Assembly: GCA_001552515.1 (NCBI GenBank)
Contig: BCRI01000081.1
Span: forward strand, 1-33,592
Length of the DNA: 33,592 bases
Reading direction: 5' to 3'
DNA from: Sphaerimonospora mesophila NBRC 14179 = JCM 3151
GTDB lineage: Bacteria; Actinomycetota; Actinomycetes; Streptosporangiales; Streptosporangiaceae
This document shows positions 8,472-16,722 of this stretch, piece by piece. How positions within the stretch are numbered: the stretch's first letter is position 1; the number at the start of each line of letters is the position of its first letter. The notes beneath the pieces were generated by a model, which saw only the letters and a program-made list of their open reading frames with translations, did not search any database and was not told where the DNA came from. Made by a program: the position numbers and the translations under genes.

Positions 8472-8482
8472 AGGTTTGAGGG

Positions 8483-9352
8483 ATGTACGCACGCCTGGCC
8501 CGCACCATGTGGCATCAAATCGAGCCGGTCCACGCCGCGCTCTACTACAGCCCCGAGGCATTCGAGGAGGCCGCTGCGCTCGGCTACGACGTCACGACGC
8601 GCTGGCCGAGCTATTTCGCCTGGCGCACCGCGCCGCTGGGTGCGGCGGGGCCCACGCTGACGGGCGCCACCTACTACAGCTTCAGCCCGAGCATGATCGC
8701 CGAGTACGTGCCGGGCATCTGGAAGACCGCGACGCCCGCACAGGTGCTCGACGCCCGGCTGCGGGCGATGGACCGCACGTTGCGCGGACTCCTCGGCGAC
8801 GGGGTGGGCGCCGGAATCAAGGAGGCGGCCCAGCTGGCGATCAGGGCGGCGGAGAGCGTGGACGTCGCCCACCGGCCGCTCGCCGCGGCCAACCTCGATC
8901 TCCCCTGGCCAGGGGAACCGCACCTCGCGCTGTGGCAGGCGTACACGGTGCTGCGCGAACACCGCGGCGACGGGCATCTGACAGCCCTGCACGCCGCCGG
9001 CCTCGACGCCTGCGAGGCCCTGGTCTCCTTCGCCGCCGTCGGGGCGGCCCCTGCCGAGAACTTCGCCGGCCGCGGCTGGAGTGACGAGGAATGGGCCGCC
9101 GCGCGGGAACGGCTCGTCGGACGCGGCCTGATCGACGGCGAGGGGACGGCCACCCCCACGGGGCGCGCGCTGCGCGACCAGGTAGAGCGCGTGACCGACG
9201 AGCTGGCGGTGGGCCCGTGGCGGGCGCTCGGCGAGGCGGGGGCCGAGCAGCTGGCCGAGCTCAACCGGCCGCTGCTCGGGGCCGTGTTCGAGTCGGGCCT
9301 TCTGCCCACCGTCACCACACTCGGCATCGGCAAGATCCAAGCCCCCGAGTGA
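8483..9352 (+). CDS. SCO6745 family protein
   Basis: 289 residues from ATG 8483, with GAGG 8 bases upstream. The sequence matches the actinobacterial SCO6745-like family (opening ARTMWHQIEPVHAALYYSPE, then GYDVTTRWPSYFAWRTAPLG), whose members are uncharacterised. The N-terminal two thirds is helical. Residues about 200–265 (SDEEWAAARERLVGRGLIDG, then TATPTGRALRDQVERVTDEL) have the pattern of a MarR-like winged helix with its wing. It could therefore be a DNA-binding regulator, or a protein that kept the fold for another purpose. No signal peptide or membrane segment. It shares a 34-bp promoter region with the divergent CGNR gene. Confidence 0.82.
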   Translation: MYARLARTMWHQIEPVHAALYYSPEAFEEAAALGYDVTTRWPSYFAWRTAPLGAAGPTLTGATYYSFSPSMIAEYVPGIWKTATPAQVLDARLRAMDRTLRGLLGDGVGAGIKEAAQLAIRAAESVDVAHRPLAAANLDLPWPGEPHLALWQAYTVLREHRGDGHLTALHAAGLDACEALVSFAAVGAAPAENFAGRGWSDEEWAAARERLVGRGLIDGEGTATPTGRALRDQVERVTDELAVGPWRALGEAGAEQLAELNRPLLGAVFESGLLPTVTTLGIGKIQAPE

Positions 9353-9671
9353 GACTCGAACGGCTCACCTGTCCGGTGGGTCTTCTCGACCTAGGTCGTG
9401 TTTCACAGGTCATGCCCTTTTCGACACTCCCTAGGTCCAGGAGATCCCAGCGGTTCGGGCCACGCTTCTCACCTCCTCACACAGACGCCCACTATCCCGA
9501 CAAATCACCAAATATCGCCCCGTCGAGGCGACGGGCGACCGGTCGGGTGAGGCACCAGCGCGTCTGATACCCACGCCGGGAAGCGGCGACACACACGGAA
9601 AAAACATTTCAGATCACGGGCCCACAGCCGATAAGCTCGTAGCTTTCCCTGCGTTCCGGAGGAGCTTTCGC
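9353..9671 (+). other. 319-base intergenic region upstream of the HelD-like gene
   Basis: No credible gene is seen on either strand. It holds a perfect 12-base palindrome CGACCTAGGTCG at 9387–9398 and a second CCTAGGTC at about 9430–9437. A strong hairpin lies at 9515–9538. A possible -10 (TAAGCT, 9632–9637) precedes the ribosome site GGAGGAG (9658–9664) of the HelD-like gene. The base composition is less GC-rich than the flanking genes, as expected of a regulatory stretch. Confidence 0.6.
9515..9538 (+). terminator. Strong stem-loop between SCO6745-family gene and HelD-like gene
   Basis: TCGCCC(C)GTCG pairs with CGACGGGCGA, ten base pairs with one bulged C and a 3-base loop AGG. There is no T run after it. 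It lies 163 bases after the SCO6745-family stop and 134 bases before the HelD-like start, so it could end the first transcript or act as a leader element of the second. Confidence 0.5.
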
Positions 9672-11705
9672 GTGCCCGTAGACATGCCCGCAGACGTGCT
9701 CGACGCCGAACGTGCCCATCTCGCTGCCGCGCGCGCCGCATTGCGGGCGATGCGCGAGCACGCTCGCTCCCTCTCGGCGGACGCCGCCGGCGACTGGGTC
9801 TCCCGGGAGATCCTCCAGGGCCTGCTCGACCAGCGGGTCGCCGCCCTGGCCGATCAACCGGACGCCCCGCTCTTCTTCGGCCGCCTGGACCGCTCCGCCG
9901 ACGACGACCTGCCCGGCACGATCTACGTCGGGCGGCGGCACGTGCACGACGACCGCAGCCGCCCCCTCGTGATCGACTGGCGGGCGCCGGTCTCCCGCGC
10001 GTTCTACCAGGCCGGCCCCGCCGACCCGATGGGCGTCGCGCTCCGCCGCCGGTTCGGCTACCAGGGCGGCGAGCTCACGGCGTACGAGGACGAGCCGCTC
10101 GGCGACGGACGGCCCGGGCGCCTGCCCGCGGGTCCGCCGCCCGAGCAGAGCTCACTGCTGCTACGGGAGATCGAGCGGCCGCGCAGCGGGCCGATGCGCG
10201 ACATCGTCGCGACCATCCAGCCCGACCAGGACGAGATCGTCCGCGCCGACCTCGGCGTCACGGTCTGCGTCCAGGGCGCCCCCGGCACCGGGAAGACCGC
10301 CGTGGGGCTGCACCGGGCCGCCTACCTCCTGTTCACCCACCGGGAGCGGCTCACCCGATCCGGTGTGATGGTCGTGGGCCCCAACCGGGCCTTCCTCTCC
10401 TACATCTCCTCCGTGCTGCCCGCGCTCGGCGAGGTGCGGGTCGACCAGACGACCGTGACCGGCATGCTCGGCGGCCACGCCCATCCGGAGGACCCCGCCG
10501 TGTCAGCGGTCAAGGGCGACGGACGGATGGCCGCCGTCCTGGAACGGGCGCTGTGGCTCCACGTCGGCAAGCCCGAGGAGGGGCTGCTGGTCACCAAGGG
10601 CGCCAACCGCTACCGGGTGCCCGAGCACGAGGTGCGCGAAATGGTCGCCGCGCTGCGCGGCACGACCAGGTACGGCCCCGGCCGCACGATCCTCGCCCAG
10701 CGGCTCGCCCACTCCGTGCTCGTGCAGATGGAACGCCGCGGCGAGTCGCCGGACGACCGGGTGCAGGACGCGGTGGCGCGGTCGAAGCCGGTGAAGGCCA
10801 TCCTCGACCAGGTGTGGCCGAAGCTCACCGCCGAGCAGGTGCTCTTCCGGCTGCTGTCGGACGCCGAGTTCCTGGCCAGGGCGGCCAAGACCGATCTGTC
10901 GGCGGAGGAGCGGGAGCTGATCTCATGGCGCAAGCCGTACCGGACGCATCGCTCGGCCAAATGGTCGGCGGCCGACGCCGCCCTGCTGGACGAGCTGAAC
11001 GACCTCATCGAGCGGACGCCCTCGCACGGCCACCTGGTCATCGACGAGGCCCAGGACCTGTCCGCCATGCAGTTGCGCGCGCTCGGGCGGCGGTGCCGTA
11101 CGGGCTCGGCGACGATCCTGGGTGACCTCGCGCAGGGCACCACGCCCTGGTCGGCGACGTCATGGAAGACCGTGCTCGACCATCTCGGCCAGCCCGACGG
11201 GGAGGTCACCGAGCTCACCGTCGGTTTCCGCGTGCCACGCGAGGTCCTCGACTTCGCCGCCAGGCTGCTCCCCTCGGTCGCGCCGGACCTGGCCGCCCCG
11301 CGGTCGCTGCGCCCCGGCGCGGGCTCCCTGACCGTACGGCACGTGCCCGACGCCGTCGCCGCCGTGCCCGAGGTCGTACGGGAGGCCCTCGGCCGGGAGG
11401 GCTCCATCGGCGTCATCGTGCCCGACTCCGCAGTGCCCGCCGTCTCGGCGGCCCTCGACGGCGCCGCCGAACTCGTCGGCGGCGAGGCTCCGGCGGGCGA
11501 CTCGGCGGCCGAGGACCGGGTGCTCATCGTCCCCGCCACGCTCGCCAAGGGTCTCGAGTACGACCACGTCGTCCTGGTGGAGCCCGCCGACATCGTGGCG
11601 GCGGAAGACCGCGGTCTGGCCCGCCTCTACGTGGTGCTCACCCGTGCCGTCACCTCACTGACGGTCCTCCACGCCGAACCCCTCCCCGCCCAGCTCACAA
11701 GCTGA
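9672..11705 (+). CDS. HelD-family UvrD/Rep-like ATPase (RNA polymerase recycling factor)
   Basis: GTG 9672 has GGAGGAG 7 bases upstream; 677 residues. The first 60 residues form an N-terminal coiled coil, as in HelD proteins that reach into the RNA polymerase channel. Walker A is GAPGTGKTAVGLHRAAYLL near 202–209 and the Walker B region is VIDEAQDLS near 458. The C-terminal part has UvrD-like motifs (VGFRVPREVLDFA; ATLAKGLEYDHVVLVEPADI; LARLYVVLTRA). Family knowledge: HelD binds RNA polymerase, removes nucleic acid using ATP and recycles stalled enzyme; some actinobacterial relatives (HelR) protect against rifamycins. The N-terminus does not look like the HelR sequences I recall, so general HelD is the safer call. 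Cytoplasmic, and followed by a shared terminator. Confidence 0.88.
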   Translation: MPVDMPADVLDAERAHLAAARAALRAMREHARSLSADAAGDWVSREILQGLLDQRVAALADQPDAPLFFGRLDRSADDDLPGTIYVGRRHVHDDRSRPLVIDWRAPVSRAFYQAGPADPMGVALRRRFGYQGGELTAYEDEPLGDGRPGRLPAGPPPEQSSLLLREIERPRSGPMRDIVATIQPDQDEIVRADLGVTVCVQGAPGTGKTAVGLHRAAYLLFTHRERLTRSGVMVVGPNRAFLSYISSVLPALGEVRVDQTTVTGMLGGHAHPEDPAVSAVKGDGRMAAVLERALWLHVGKPEEGLLVTKGANRYRVPEHEVREMVAALRGTTRYGPGRTILAQRLAHSVLVQMERRGESPDDRVQDAVARSKPVKAILDQVWPKLTAEQVLFRLLSDAEFLARAAKTDLSAEERELISWRKPYRTHRSAKWSAADAALLDELNDLIERTPSHGHLVIDEAQDLSAMQLRALGRRCRTGSATILGDLAQGTTPWSATSWKTVLDHLGQPDGEVTELTVGFRVPREVLDFAARLLPSVAPDLAAPRSLRPGAGSLTVRHVPDAVAAVPEVVREALGREGSIGVIVPDSAVPAVSAALDGAAELVGGEAPAGDSAAEDRVLIVPATLAKGLEYDHVVLVEPADIVAAEDRGLARLYVVLTRAVTSLTVLHAEPLPAQLTS

Positions 11706-11711
11706 CCCGGC

Positions 11712-11773
11712 GGAAACGGAAGGGGCGGCTCCCGGGTGACCGGGAAACGGAAGGGGCGGCTCCCGGGTGACCG
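11712..11773. repeat. Tandem 31-bp duplication containing a terminator arm
   Basis: Two identical 31-base units lie at 11712–11742 and 11743–11773, just after the HelD-like stop. Each contains GAAGGGGCGG, the left arm of the terminator, plus CCCGGGTGACC. Confidence 0.93.
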
Positions 11774-11788
11774 GGAATCCGCCCCTTC
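11750..11788. terminator. Bidirectional terminator between HelD-like gene and groEL
   Basis: GAAGGGGCGG (11750–11759) pairs perfectly with CCGCCCCTTC (11779–11788). A nested stem CCCGG/CCGGG (11762–11766 and 11771–11775) with loop GTGA sits inside. It lies 30 bases after the groEL stop on the minus strand and 44 bases after the HelD-like stop on the plus strand. Read from groEL, the stem is followed by a short T-containing stretch (CGTTT). Confidence 0.85.
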
Positions 11789-11817
11789 TCGTGGCTCTGG
11801 CAAGGAGAGCGGGAGGA

Positions 11818-13473
<1,656 letters not shown>

Positions 13474-13550
13474 TCACTGGACCGAGCCGACGCCCGCGAC
13501 GGCATGGGCCCGCTCTCCCTTCGGGGACCCCATCGCCTCGATCCTGGTTG

Positions 13551-13577
13551 TTGTCACTCTCGACCTGAGAGTGCCAA
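13551..13577 (-). promoter_or_regulatory. CIRCE operator, groEL-proximal
   Basis: TTGTCACTC (13551–13559), a 9-base spacer, then GAGTGCCAA (13569–13577). The arms match each other at 8 of 9 positions and fit the CIRCE consensus TTAGCACTC-N9-GAGTGCTAA bound by HrcA. It lies about 108 bases before the groEL start. Confidence 0.92.
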
Positions 13578-13585
13578 CCATGTGT

Positions 13586-13612
13586 TTAGCACTCTACCCT
13601 TGTGAGTGCAAG
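13586..13612 (-). promoter_or_regulatory. CIRCE operator, distal, overlapping the groEL promoter
   Basis: TTAGCACTC (13586–13594), a 9-base spacer, then GAGTGCAAG (13604–13612); arms match at 7 of 9. On the transcribed strand the distal arm supplies a -35-like TTGCAC, and 17 bases on is TAAACA as a weak -10, so HrcA would cover the promoter. Centre-to-centre distance to the other CIRCE is 35 bp. Confidence 0.92.
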
Positions 13613-13704
13613 CGCAAGCCAAGTTGCATCTCGGGGCATATCAAGCCCTCTGACCAGCGAAGATTCCGTTGACACACCCCTGTCAGGGCCACGACGGAAT
13701 GACG

Positions 13705-13738
13705 AAGGCCCGGCCTCGCCGATGGCGAACCGGGCCTT
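13705..13738. terminator. Terminator of the cold-shock gene
   Basis: AAGGCCCGG (13705–13713) pairs with CCGGGCCTT (13730–13738), and inside it TCGCC (13716–13720) pairs with GGCGA (13724–13728) around loop GAT. It is symmetrical, so it may act in both directions. It lies about 67 bases after the stop of the cold-shock gene on the minus strand. Confidence 0.85.
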
Positions 13739-13804
13739 GTGATGGTCGAGCGACAAGGGCGTGTCCGGCAGGCGCCGTCCGTGCTCCGCCGAACACCCCC
13801 GAGA

Positions 13805-14005
13805 TCAGACGGCCCGGACGGCTTCCGCCTGCGGGCCCTTCTGGCCCTGCGTGATGTCGAACTCCACCCGCTGCCCCTGCTCAAGCGACTTGTAGCCGTC
13901 CATCAGGATCGCCGAGTAATGAACGAACACGTCCTTGCCACCGTCTACCGCGATGAAGCCGTAGCCCTTGTCCGCGTTAAACCATTTGACGGTGCCCTGC
14001 GCCAC
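13805..14005 (-). CDS. Cold-shock protein, CspA family
   Basis: GTG 14005 is selected because AGGAG lies 7–8 bases upstream and the domain begins immediately ([16 protein letters not shown]); the longer frame to 14116 is not supported. 66 residues, the standard length. RNP1 is KGYGFI (13–18) and RNP2 is VFVHY (26–30). It is a single OB-fold nucleic-acid chaperone that melts RNA secondary structure. It lies between cysO-like and groEL in the same orientation. It has its own terminator and a 255-base upstream gap that is AT-rich for this genome, with a possible promoter (TTGTCC, 16 bases, TATGGT). It is probably transcribed separately from its neighbours. Confidence 0.96.
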   Translation of the reverse strand: MAQGTVKWFNADKGYGFIAVDGGKDVFVHYSAILMDGYKSLEQGQRVEFDITQGQKGPQAEAVRAV

Positions 14006-14208
14006 TTTCCGACTCCTCTTGCTGGGCTGGGGACCACACCCAAGAAGCCCCCGGTTTTGTCGATCGTCCTCGACCATACCTGCGTCAAGGCATCGGACAA
14101 CAGAGTCAATGCGCAAACTACTACTAGGCGTTCGCTCAAAGCAGGATCAGCGAATATTCACTTTAGTCGTCGATAGTTGATAATTGCACTATTTGATGGA
14201 CATGGCAC

Positions 14209-14236
14209 GACCTGGACCATGACAAACCCCCAGGTC
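14209..14236 (-). terminator. Inverted repeat after the cysO-like gene
   Basis: GACCTGG (14209–14215) and CCAGGTC (14230–14236) form a perfect 7-bp stem with a 14-base loop, 25 bases after the cysO-like stop. There is no T tract, so this is a weak terminator candidate or a cold-shock promoter element. Confidence 0.4.
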
Positions 14237-14260
14237 AGCGGCTTTTCAGTGCGAGCGGGC

Positions 14261-14536
14261 TCAGCCGCCGGCGACGGCCGGGATCACCGAGATCTGCACG
14301 CCATCCGGCGTGGGGGTGTCCAGACCTTGGGCGAATCGGACATCCTCTTCTCCGACATAGACGTTGACAAAACGCCGTATTTTGCCCGTTTCGTCCAGGA
14401 TTCGGCCGCCGATGCCCGGATAGTCCGCATCCAGCTTCTGCAGGACGTCGCGGAGCGTCGCGCCTTCTCCGGACACCTCCGCGACTCCATTCGTATACGT
14501 GCGCAGAATCGTCGGAATCCGCACAGAAACGCTCAT
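14261..14536 (-). CDS. cysO: CysO-like MoaD/ThiS-family sulfur carrier protein
   Basis: 91 residues with a ubiquitin-like beta-grasp fold and an exposed C-terminal Ala-Gly-Gly (VIPAVAGG). This tail is adenylated and converted to a thiocarboxylate in sulfur carriers. The sequence is very close to mycobacterial CysO as I recall it: opening VRIPTILR, central FVNVYVGEEDVRFAQGL, ending IPAVAGG. CysO feeds sulfide to CysM for cysteine synthesis. Here, however, the gene follows a threonine-synthase-like gene by 36 bases and is presumably cotranscribed with it from the SAM-riboswitch leader. No cysM or JAMM protease (mec) gene is in the window. Start ATG 14536 has a modest GAGAG-type ribosome site. 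The sulfur acceptor enzyme is an inference from context. Confidence 0.92.
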   Translation of the reverse strand: MSVSVRIPTILRTYTNGVAEVSGEGATLRDVLQKLDADYPGIGGRILDETGKIRRFVNVYVGEEDVRFAQGLDTPTPDGVQISVIPAVAGG

Positions 14537-14572
14537 CTTTCACTCTCTTTCGTTGCGTGGGCGGAAACGCGT

Positions 14573-15847
14573 TCAGTTGGCAAAAGCCGTACGGAATGCC
14601 TCGAGCGACGGCCGGATGACCGCGGCCGGACGGGCGTGCTCGGCGATCGCGTCGAGCGTCTTCAGCCCGTCGCCGGTGTTCAGCACGACGGTCTCGGCCC
14701 CCGGGTCGAGCCGGCCCTCCCGCGCCAGCTTTCGCAGCACGCCGACGGTCACACCGCCCGCCGTCTCGGCGAAGACACCCTCGGTCCGCGCCAGCAGGCG
14801 GATGGCCTCGACCACCTCGCGGTCGTCGACGTCCTCCACCGCGCCGCCCGTACGCCGGGCGATGTCCAGCACGTACGGCCCGTCCGCCGGGTTGCCGATC
14901 GCCAGCGACTTGGCGATCGTGTCCGGCTTGACCGGCTGCACCACATCGTGCCCGGCCTTGAACGCCCGCGAGACCGGCGAGCAGCCCTCCGCCTGCGCAC
15001 CGAAGATCCGGTACGGACGGTCCTCCACCAGGCCGAGCTTGATCAGCTCGCGGAATCCCTTGTCCACCTTGGTGAGCTGCGACCCGGAGGCCACCGGGAT
15101 GACGATCTGCTCGGGCAGCCGCCAGCCGAGCTGCTCGGCGATCTCGTACGCCAGTGTCTTCGACCCCTCCGCGTAGTAGGGCCGGAGGTTGACGTTGACG
15201 AAGCCCCACTTCTCGCCGAGCTCGTCGCCGATCAGCTCAGAGCAGAAACGGTTGACCTCGTCGTAGGTGCCGTCGATGCCGACGAGGCGGCCGCCGTAGG
15301 CCGCGGCCATCGTGACCTTGGCCGCCTCCAGGTCGGCGGGGATGAACACGCACGAGTCGAGCCCGGCGCGTGCGGCGGCGGCGCCCACGGCGCCGGCGAG
15401 GTTTCCGGTGGAGGAGCAGGAGAGCGTGTGGAAGCCGAAGGTCCTGGCGGCCTCCAGGGCGATCGCCACGACCCGGTCCTTGAAGGAGTGGGTCGGGTTA
15501 CCCGAGTCGTCCTTGACGTACAGCGAGCGGAATCCCAGCTCGGCCGCGAGCCGGTCCGCCTTGACCAGCCTGGTCCACCCGGGCCGGATGTTCGGCTTGG
15601 CGGTCACATCCGGGGGGACCGGAAGGAGCGCCCGGTAACGCCAGATGTCGGTCGGCCCCGACTCGATGTCCGCGCGGCGGACATCGCCGAAGTCGTACGT
15701 CACCTCGAGCGGGCCGAAACACTCGGCACAGGCGAAGATCGGGCCCAGATCGTAGACGGCGCCGCATTCGCGACAGGACAGCCCGGTGGCGGGGCCGAAC
15801 TCGGCGCTGGACAGAGAACCTGGCCGGGGGACATCAGTGTGCGCCAT
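14573..15847 (-). CDS. thrC: Threonine synthase-like PLP enzyme with N-terminal zinc ribbon
   Basis: ATG 15847 gives 424 residues; AAAGG about 9 bases upstream supports it over the in-frame ATG at 15868. The N-terminus is a zinc ribbon (Cys25, Cys28, Cys40, Cys43), followed by a fold-type II PLP domain. The PLP lysine is Lys123 in HSFKDR; SSTGNLAGAVGAAAA is the phosphate-binding loop, and VIPVASGSQL and NTGDGLKT are further cofactor contacts. Family annotation is threonine synthase (O-phosphohomoserine to threonine). The roughly 350-residue ThrC that sits with hom and thrB in actinomycetes lacks this zinc ribbon. This copy lies downstream of a SAM-I riboswitch and upstream of a CysO-like carrier, so its product may be homocysteine instead. 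That is an inference; the PLP chemistry itself is well supported. Confidence 0.85.
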   Translation of the reverse strand: MAHTDVPRPGSLSSAEFGPATGLSCRECGAVYDLGPIFACAECFGPLEVTYDFGDVRRADIESGPTDIWRYRALLPVPPDVTAKPNIRPGWTRLVKADRLAAELGFRSLYVKDDSGNPTHSFKDRVVAIALEAARTFGFHTLSCSSTGNLAGAVGAAAARAGLDSCVFIPADLEAAKVTMAAAYGGRLVGIDGTYDEVNRFCSELIGDELGEKWGFVNVNLRPYYAEGSKTLAYEIAEQLGWRLPEQIVIPVASGSQLTKVDKGFRELIKLGLVEDRPYRIFGAQAEGCSPVSRAFKAGHDVVQPVKPDTIAKSLAIGNPADGPYVLDIARRTGGAVEDVDDREVVEAIRLLARTEGVFAETAGGVTVGVLRKLAREGRLDPGAETVVLNTGDGLKTLDAIAEHARPAAVIRPSLEAFRTAFAN

Positions 15848-15863
15848 GAAGCGAGGCCTTTCC

Positions 15864-16000
15864 CTCATCTTCGCTCGCGACCACCCTGGCCACGAGCCCG
15901 GAATTGGCACCTGTCCCGGCCGGGCCTCGTGGGCACGAGTTCGGTCGCGGGAGGGTTGCCGGGGCTTCGCAGGGCCGGTCCCTCCACCCCTCTGGATGAG
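15864..16000 (-). promoter_or_regulatory. SAM-I (S-box) riboswitch controlling thrC-like–cysO
   Basis: On the minus strand the leader shows all core SAM-I elements in order: P1 5' arm CTCATC (16000–15995), AGAG, GGTGGAGGGACCGGCCC, GAAGCCCCGGCAACC, GGTGCCAATTCC, then GCGAAGATGAG with the P1 3' arm GATGAG (15869–15864). A P3 hairpin (CTCGTG/CACGAG) and a P4 stem (GCTCG/CGAGC) can be drawn. No terminator follows. The P1 3' arm runs straight into GAGGGAAAGG, so SAM binding would hide the ribosome site; translational control is likely. CGCGACC (15949–15943) and GGTCGCG (15882–15876) are perfectly complementary and could form an alternative pairing. Confidence 0.95.
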
Positions 16001-16049
16001 CATGTTCAGTTGTGGGACGTCCGGATCCATCCGGGTTACGTCCGCTAGC

Positions 16050-16077
16050 ACTTTACCCCGGCAGCACCTCCATCCAA
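16050..16077 (-). promoter_or_regulatory. Promoter of the SAM-riboswitch leader
   Basis: On the minus strand TTGGAT (16077–16072), 16 bases, then TAAAGT (16055–16050). Initiation near 16043 would give a leader of about 195 bases. The leader would open with a perfect GGACGT/ACGTCC stem and nested CCGGAT/ATCCGG (16043–16015), then the aptamer. Confidence 0.6.
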
Positions 16078-16132
16078 TCCCGCGTCTCACCTGACGAGAC
16101 AGATCATCCCAGTAGATGTCCGCCGGTCCCGG

Positions 16133-16684
16133 TCACGCGTACGCGTCACCGAGCGCCGACTGCACATATCTGCGGGCCTGGTGGATCCGCGACTTGACGG
16201 TGCCGAGCGGAATGCCGAGCTGCTCGGCGACCTCCGCGTAGTCGAGCTGGCAGATGTCGCGCAGCACCAGCGCCTGGGCGAGATCGGGCTTGTCCGCCTC
16301 CAGCGACTCCATGGCGTCGAGCAGATCGAGCCGTGATCCCGCGATCACGCTGACGCGCCGGGGATCGGGGCGCTGCTCGGGCAGTTCCTCCGCCTCCTCG
16401 GCCGCCCGCCGCTTCAGGGAACGGTAGGTGGTCCGCGTGCAGTTGACGGTCACGATGTGCAGCCAGGTGCTGAACTTGGCCCGGCCCTCGAACCTGCCGA
16501 TGTTGCGCGCCACGGCGAGCAGCGTGTCCTGAGCCGCCTCCTCGGCGTCCTGGCGATAGGGTAGAAGTCGCTCGCAGTGCCGCAACACGTCGGGCTCGAT
16601 CCGGCGGAGCAGCTCGCCGAGCGCCCGATGGTCGCCCCCGGCGGCCGACCTGGCCAGGTCCTCAGTTGTCTCGTCCATTGCCAT
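16133..16684 (-). CDS. ECF-type RNA polymerase sigma factor
   Basis: 183 residues from ATG 16684. GGAGGG lies 12 bases upstream, and a -10-like TAGGAT (16715–16710) overlaps the alternative ATG at 16711, which argues against that start. Region 2 is present (DAEEAAQDTLLAVARNIGRF, then KFSTWLHIVTVNCTRTTYR) and so is region 4 (LRDICQLDYAEVAEQLGIP, then GTVKSRIHQARRYV). There is no region 1 or 3, as expected for extracytoplasmic-function sigma factors. No anti-sigma gene is next to it: downstream is the SAM-riboswitch operon and divergently upstream is otsA. The control of this sigma factor and its target promoters cannot be read from the sequence. Confidence 0.93.
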   Translation of the reverse strand: MAMDETTEDLARSAAGGDHRALGELLRRIEPDVLRHCERLLPYRQDAEEAAQDTLLAVARNIGRFEGRAKFSTWLHIVTVNCTRTTYRSLKRRAAEEAEELPEQRPDPRRVSVIAGSRLDLLDAMESLEADKPDLAQALVLRDICQLDYAEVAEQLGIPLGTVKSRIHQARRYVQSALGDAYA

Positions 16685-16722
16685 TGCCGTCTTCAACCCT
16701 CCTTTTGACATCCTATTGAGTC

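Noticed and set aside
9345..9372. tRNA-like T-loop word (GTTCGAGTC) on the minus strand at the end of the SCO6745-family gene
   Set aside because: The flanking bases form a GTGAG/CTCAC hairpin with a 10-base loop, not a 5+7 T-arm, and no acceptor partner or anticodon arm is found upstream.
9672..11705. Naming the HelD-family protein HelR (rifamycin resistance)
   Set aside because: The N-terminal region does not match HelR as I recall it, and no rifamycin-associated element is visible upstream.
14573..16090. Longer thrC-like protein starting at 16090
   Set aside because: The extra 81 codons are the riboswitch aptamer and its leader, which is untranslated RNA.
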